A stretch of DNA of 64,000 nucleotides from Erythrobacter sp. (GTDB taxonomy: Bacteria > Pseudomonadota > Alphaproteobacteria > Sphingomonadales > Sphingomonadaceae). The notes under the pieces were generated by a model that searched no databases, was not told where the DNA came from, and worked only from the letters and a program-made list of their open reading frames with translations. Below are positions 63,041 through 64,000 of this stretch, one piece after another. Each line of letters opens with the position of its first letter. Within the stretch, counting starts at the first letter, position 1. Made by a program: the position numbers and the translations under genes. The stretch lies in assembly GCA_030148605.1 (NCBI GenBank), contig JASBTD010000052.1, forward strand, positions 1-64,000, in the 5' to 3' direction.

Positions 63041-63878
63041 ACTCGGCCATGACGTGTGAAAATATCGACAATGCAAGCATGTCCGGTTCGCGAGTTCGTG
63101 GAATTAATCCAACAGGACTATGAAAGCGTGAAGCAGCGCTGGATTCGAGCCCATTGGCCAAGAGCATAGCCTCACGTTCTTCTCGTACCGCCTGTCCTCC
63201 CTGGACACCGACAAAGAAAGCGTCCGTGCGCAGCGCCCAGGGTAAGAGCGTGCGCTCCCACTCGTGATCGTGAAACAGGATGACGATTGCTGTCCACGGG
63301 TCGATTGAAATATCTTCCGGGGTGCGGCCCAGCGACAAGCTCCCCTTACCCGGAACCGCGTCGCCAATGGGAAAACGACATTCGACATCCACTCCAAAAC
63401 TCTGCGCAAATCTCATTAAGGCCGTGACTTCGGGGCCCGTTCCAAGGACCACCAGGCGAGGCTGCGGAATGTAGGCTCTACTTTGTAGTAATGATGGTTG
63501 TGAGTGCAGTTTCAAATCGAGCGCGGCAGGCCTTCTCTGCGTGAGCTGGCGCAGAACTTGCCTAACTGCTTCGACATCTGGAGCTGGATCGATAAGGACG
63601 TCAATGCCGCTTCCGCACGGAAGCCGAAAGTCTATGTTTGGCGAATTCTTGCCAAACCTCTTTACGAACGCATCACGGATACCACGCGCCTGTTCGGCCT
63701 CCCGCCGCAATTGCAGTTCAAGACAAGCATCCGCGAGGGATCCCGCCATGTCGCCGTTCCAGTCAATGGCAAGCTGCGCGCCCAATCGGCGCGAAAACGA
63801 GCCTTCAATATTGACGATCGTGCATATCGTCGCATTGCCTTCGGCGCAGCGAGCGAGTGCAACATGATCCGACTGCAA
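63015..63878 (-). CDS. XdhC-family molybdenum-cofactor maturation protein
   Basis: A 287-residue protein of the XdhC/CoxI family. Near the start are TICTIVNIEGSFSRRLGAQ, then LPCGSGIDVLIDP (residues about 86-98), and the C-terminal Rossmann part LVVLGTGPEV to IPRTREPDMLALSIFSHVMAEYD. XdhC-like proteins insert sulfurated cofactor into molybdenum hydroxylases. The start is TTG. The hydroxylase itself is not in the window and may lie to the right. Confidence 0.86.
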   Translation of the reverse strand: MQSDHVALARCAEGNATICTIVNIEGSFSRRLGAQLAIDWNGDMAGSLADACLELQLRREAEQARGIRDAFVKRFGKNSPNIDFRLPCGSGIDVLIDPAPDVEAVRQVLRQLTQRRPAALDLKLHSQPSLLQSRAYIPQPRLVVLGTGPEVTALMRFAQSFGVDVECRFPIGDAVPGKGSLSLGRTPEDISIDPWTAIVILFHDHEWERTLLPWALRTDAFFVGVQGGQAVREEREAMLLANGLESSAASRFHSPVGLIPRTREPDMLALSIFSHVMAEYDRLHPHR

Positions 63879-64000
63879 CTTTCCAGTTCCCCACTAGACA
63901 TGTTCCCAACGTCTGATCAATGATGAGTTCGTGATGGCAGGGCAACCCAGACACGGTCGCATACTCTCATAGGATGAGATTTTTGGTATCGCTGCGCAAA
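63879..64000. promoter_or_regulatory. Upstream region of the xdhC-like gene
   Basis: 122 bases to the window edge. Contains TGATCAATGAT at 63914-63924, which resembles the shared palindromes near the isomerase and mhpD. No promoter boxes were fixed. Confidence 0.3.

Noticed and set aside
1-64000. tRNA, rRNA or CRISPR arrays
   Set aside because: Scanning by eye of all intergenic regions showed no tRNA-like arms, no rRNA segments and no regular repeat-spacer pattern.

Overview
The window reads as chromosomal DNA of a GC-rich alphaproteobacterium of the order Sphingomonadales, most likely Erythrobacteraceae. This rests on gene content and style: many TonB-dependent receptors, tightly overlapping ATGA/TGATG operons, sphingomonad-type catabolic genes and two sites matching the alphaproteobacterial general-stress promoter (GGAAC-N17-CGTT). 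It is an assignment by recognition, not by a database search. No rRNA, tRNA or CRISPR array was seen.

Layout. 1-7358: a compact type IV secretion operon (virB1 fragment, virB2, B3, B4, B6, B9, B10, B11) with no virB5, virB7 or virB8 inside it. 7496-13809 (minus): tamB and tamA, an outer-membrane assembly pair. 14014-26683: two divergent operons that together look like a sulfoquinovose (plant and cyanobacterial sulfolipid sugar) utilisation locus. The minus arm holds a TonB receptor, an MFS importer and a UPF0324-type sulfite/sulfate exporter. The plus arm holds a YihQ-type sulfoquinovosidase, a LacI regulator, an aldo-keto reductase, an SsuD-like sulfoquinovose monooxygenase, glycerol-3-phosphate dehydrogenase, an FMN reductase and an unusual RibB-like protein that has lost the acidic catalytic loop.

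26684-27515 is mostly non-coding. 27516-30081 has a DMT-family exporter and fumC. 30134-33480 is a block of small stress-type genes (PRC-barrel, CBS pair, small membrane proteins) with two EcfG-type promoters. An IS6-family element (33552-34369) is followed by a ZnuD-like TonB receptor. 36761-46576 is ordinary chromosome: trans-enoyl-reductase-like protein, acyl-CoA dehydrogenase, dcd, amidohydrolase, GNAT, uracil-DNA glycosylase family, MAPEG, and an AraC-linked group (VOC, YHS, AhpD-like).

47100-50479 is a three-gene phage packaging remnant (ParB/methyltransferase, DUF5681, terminase large subunit broken by one in-frame TAG). A second IS6 element (50835-51671) abuts it and cuts off the front of an electron-transfer reductase. 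From there to the right edge lies an aromatic catabolic region: extradiol dioxygenase, amidase, an M20-like protein without its metal ligands, SDR, maleate isomerase, IclR regulator, and the mhpD-mhpF-mhpE meta-pathway end steps with an MDR reductase. The block ends with MocA-like and XdhC-like molybdenum-enzyme maturation factors. Amidase, maleate isomerase and Mo-hydroxylase accessory genes together suggest an N-heteroaromatic substrate, but this is inference.
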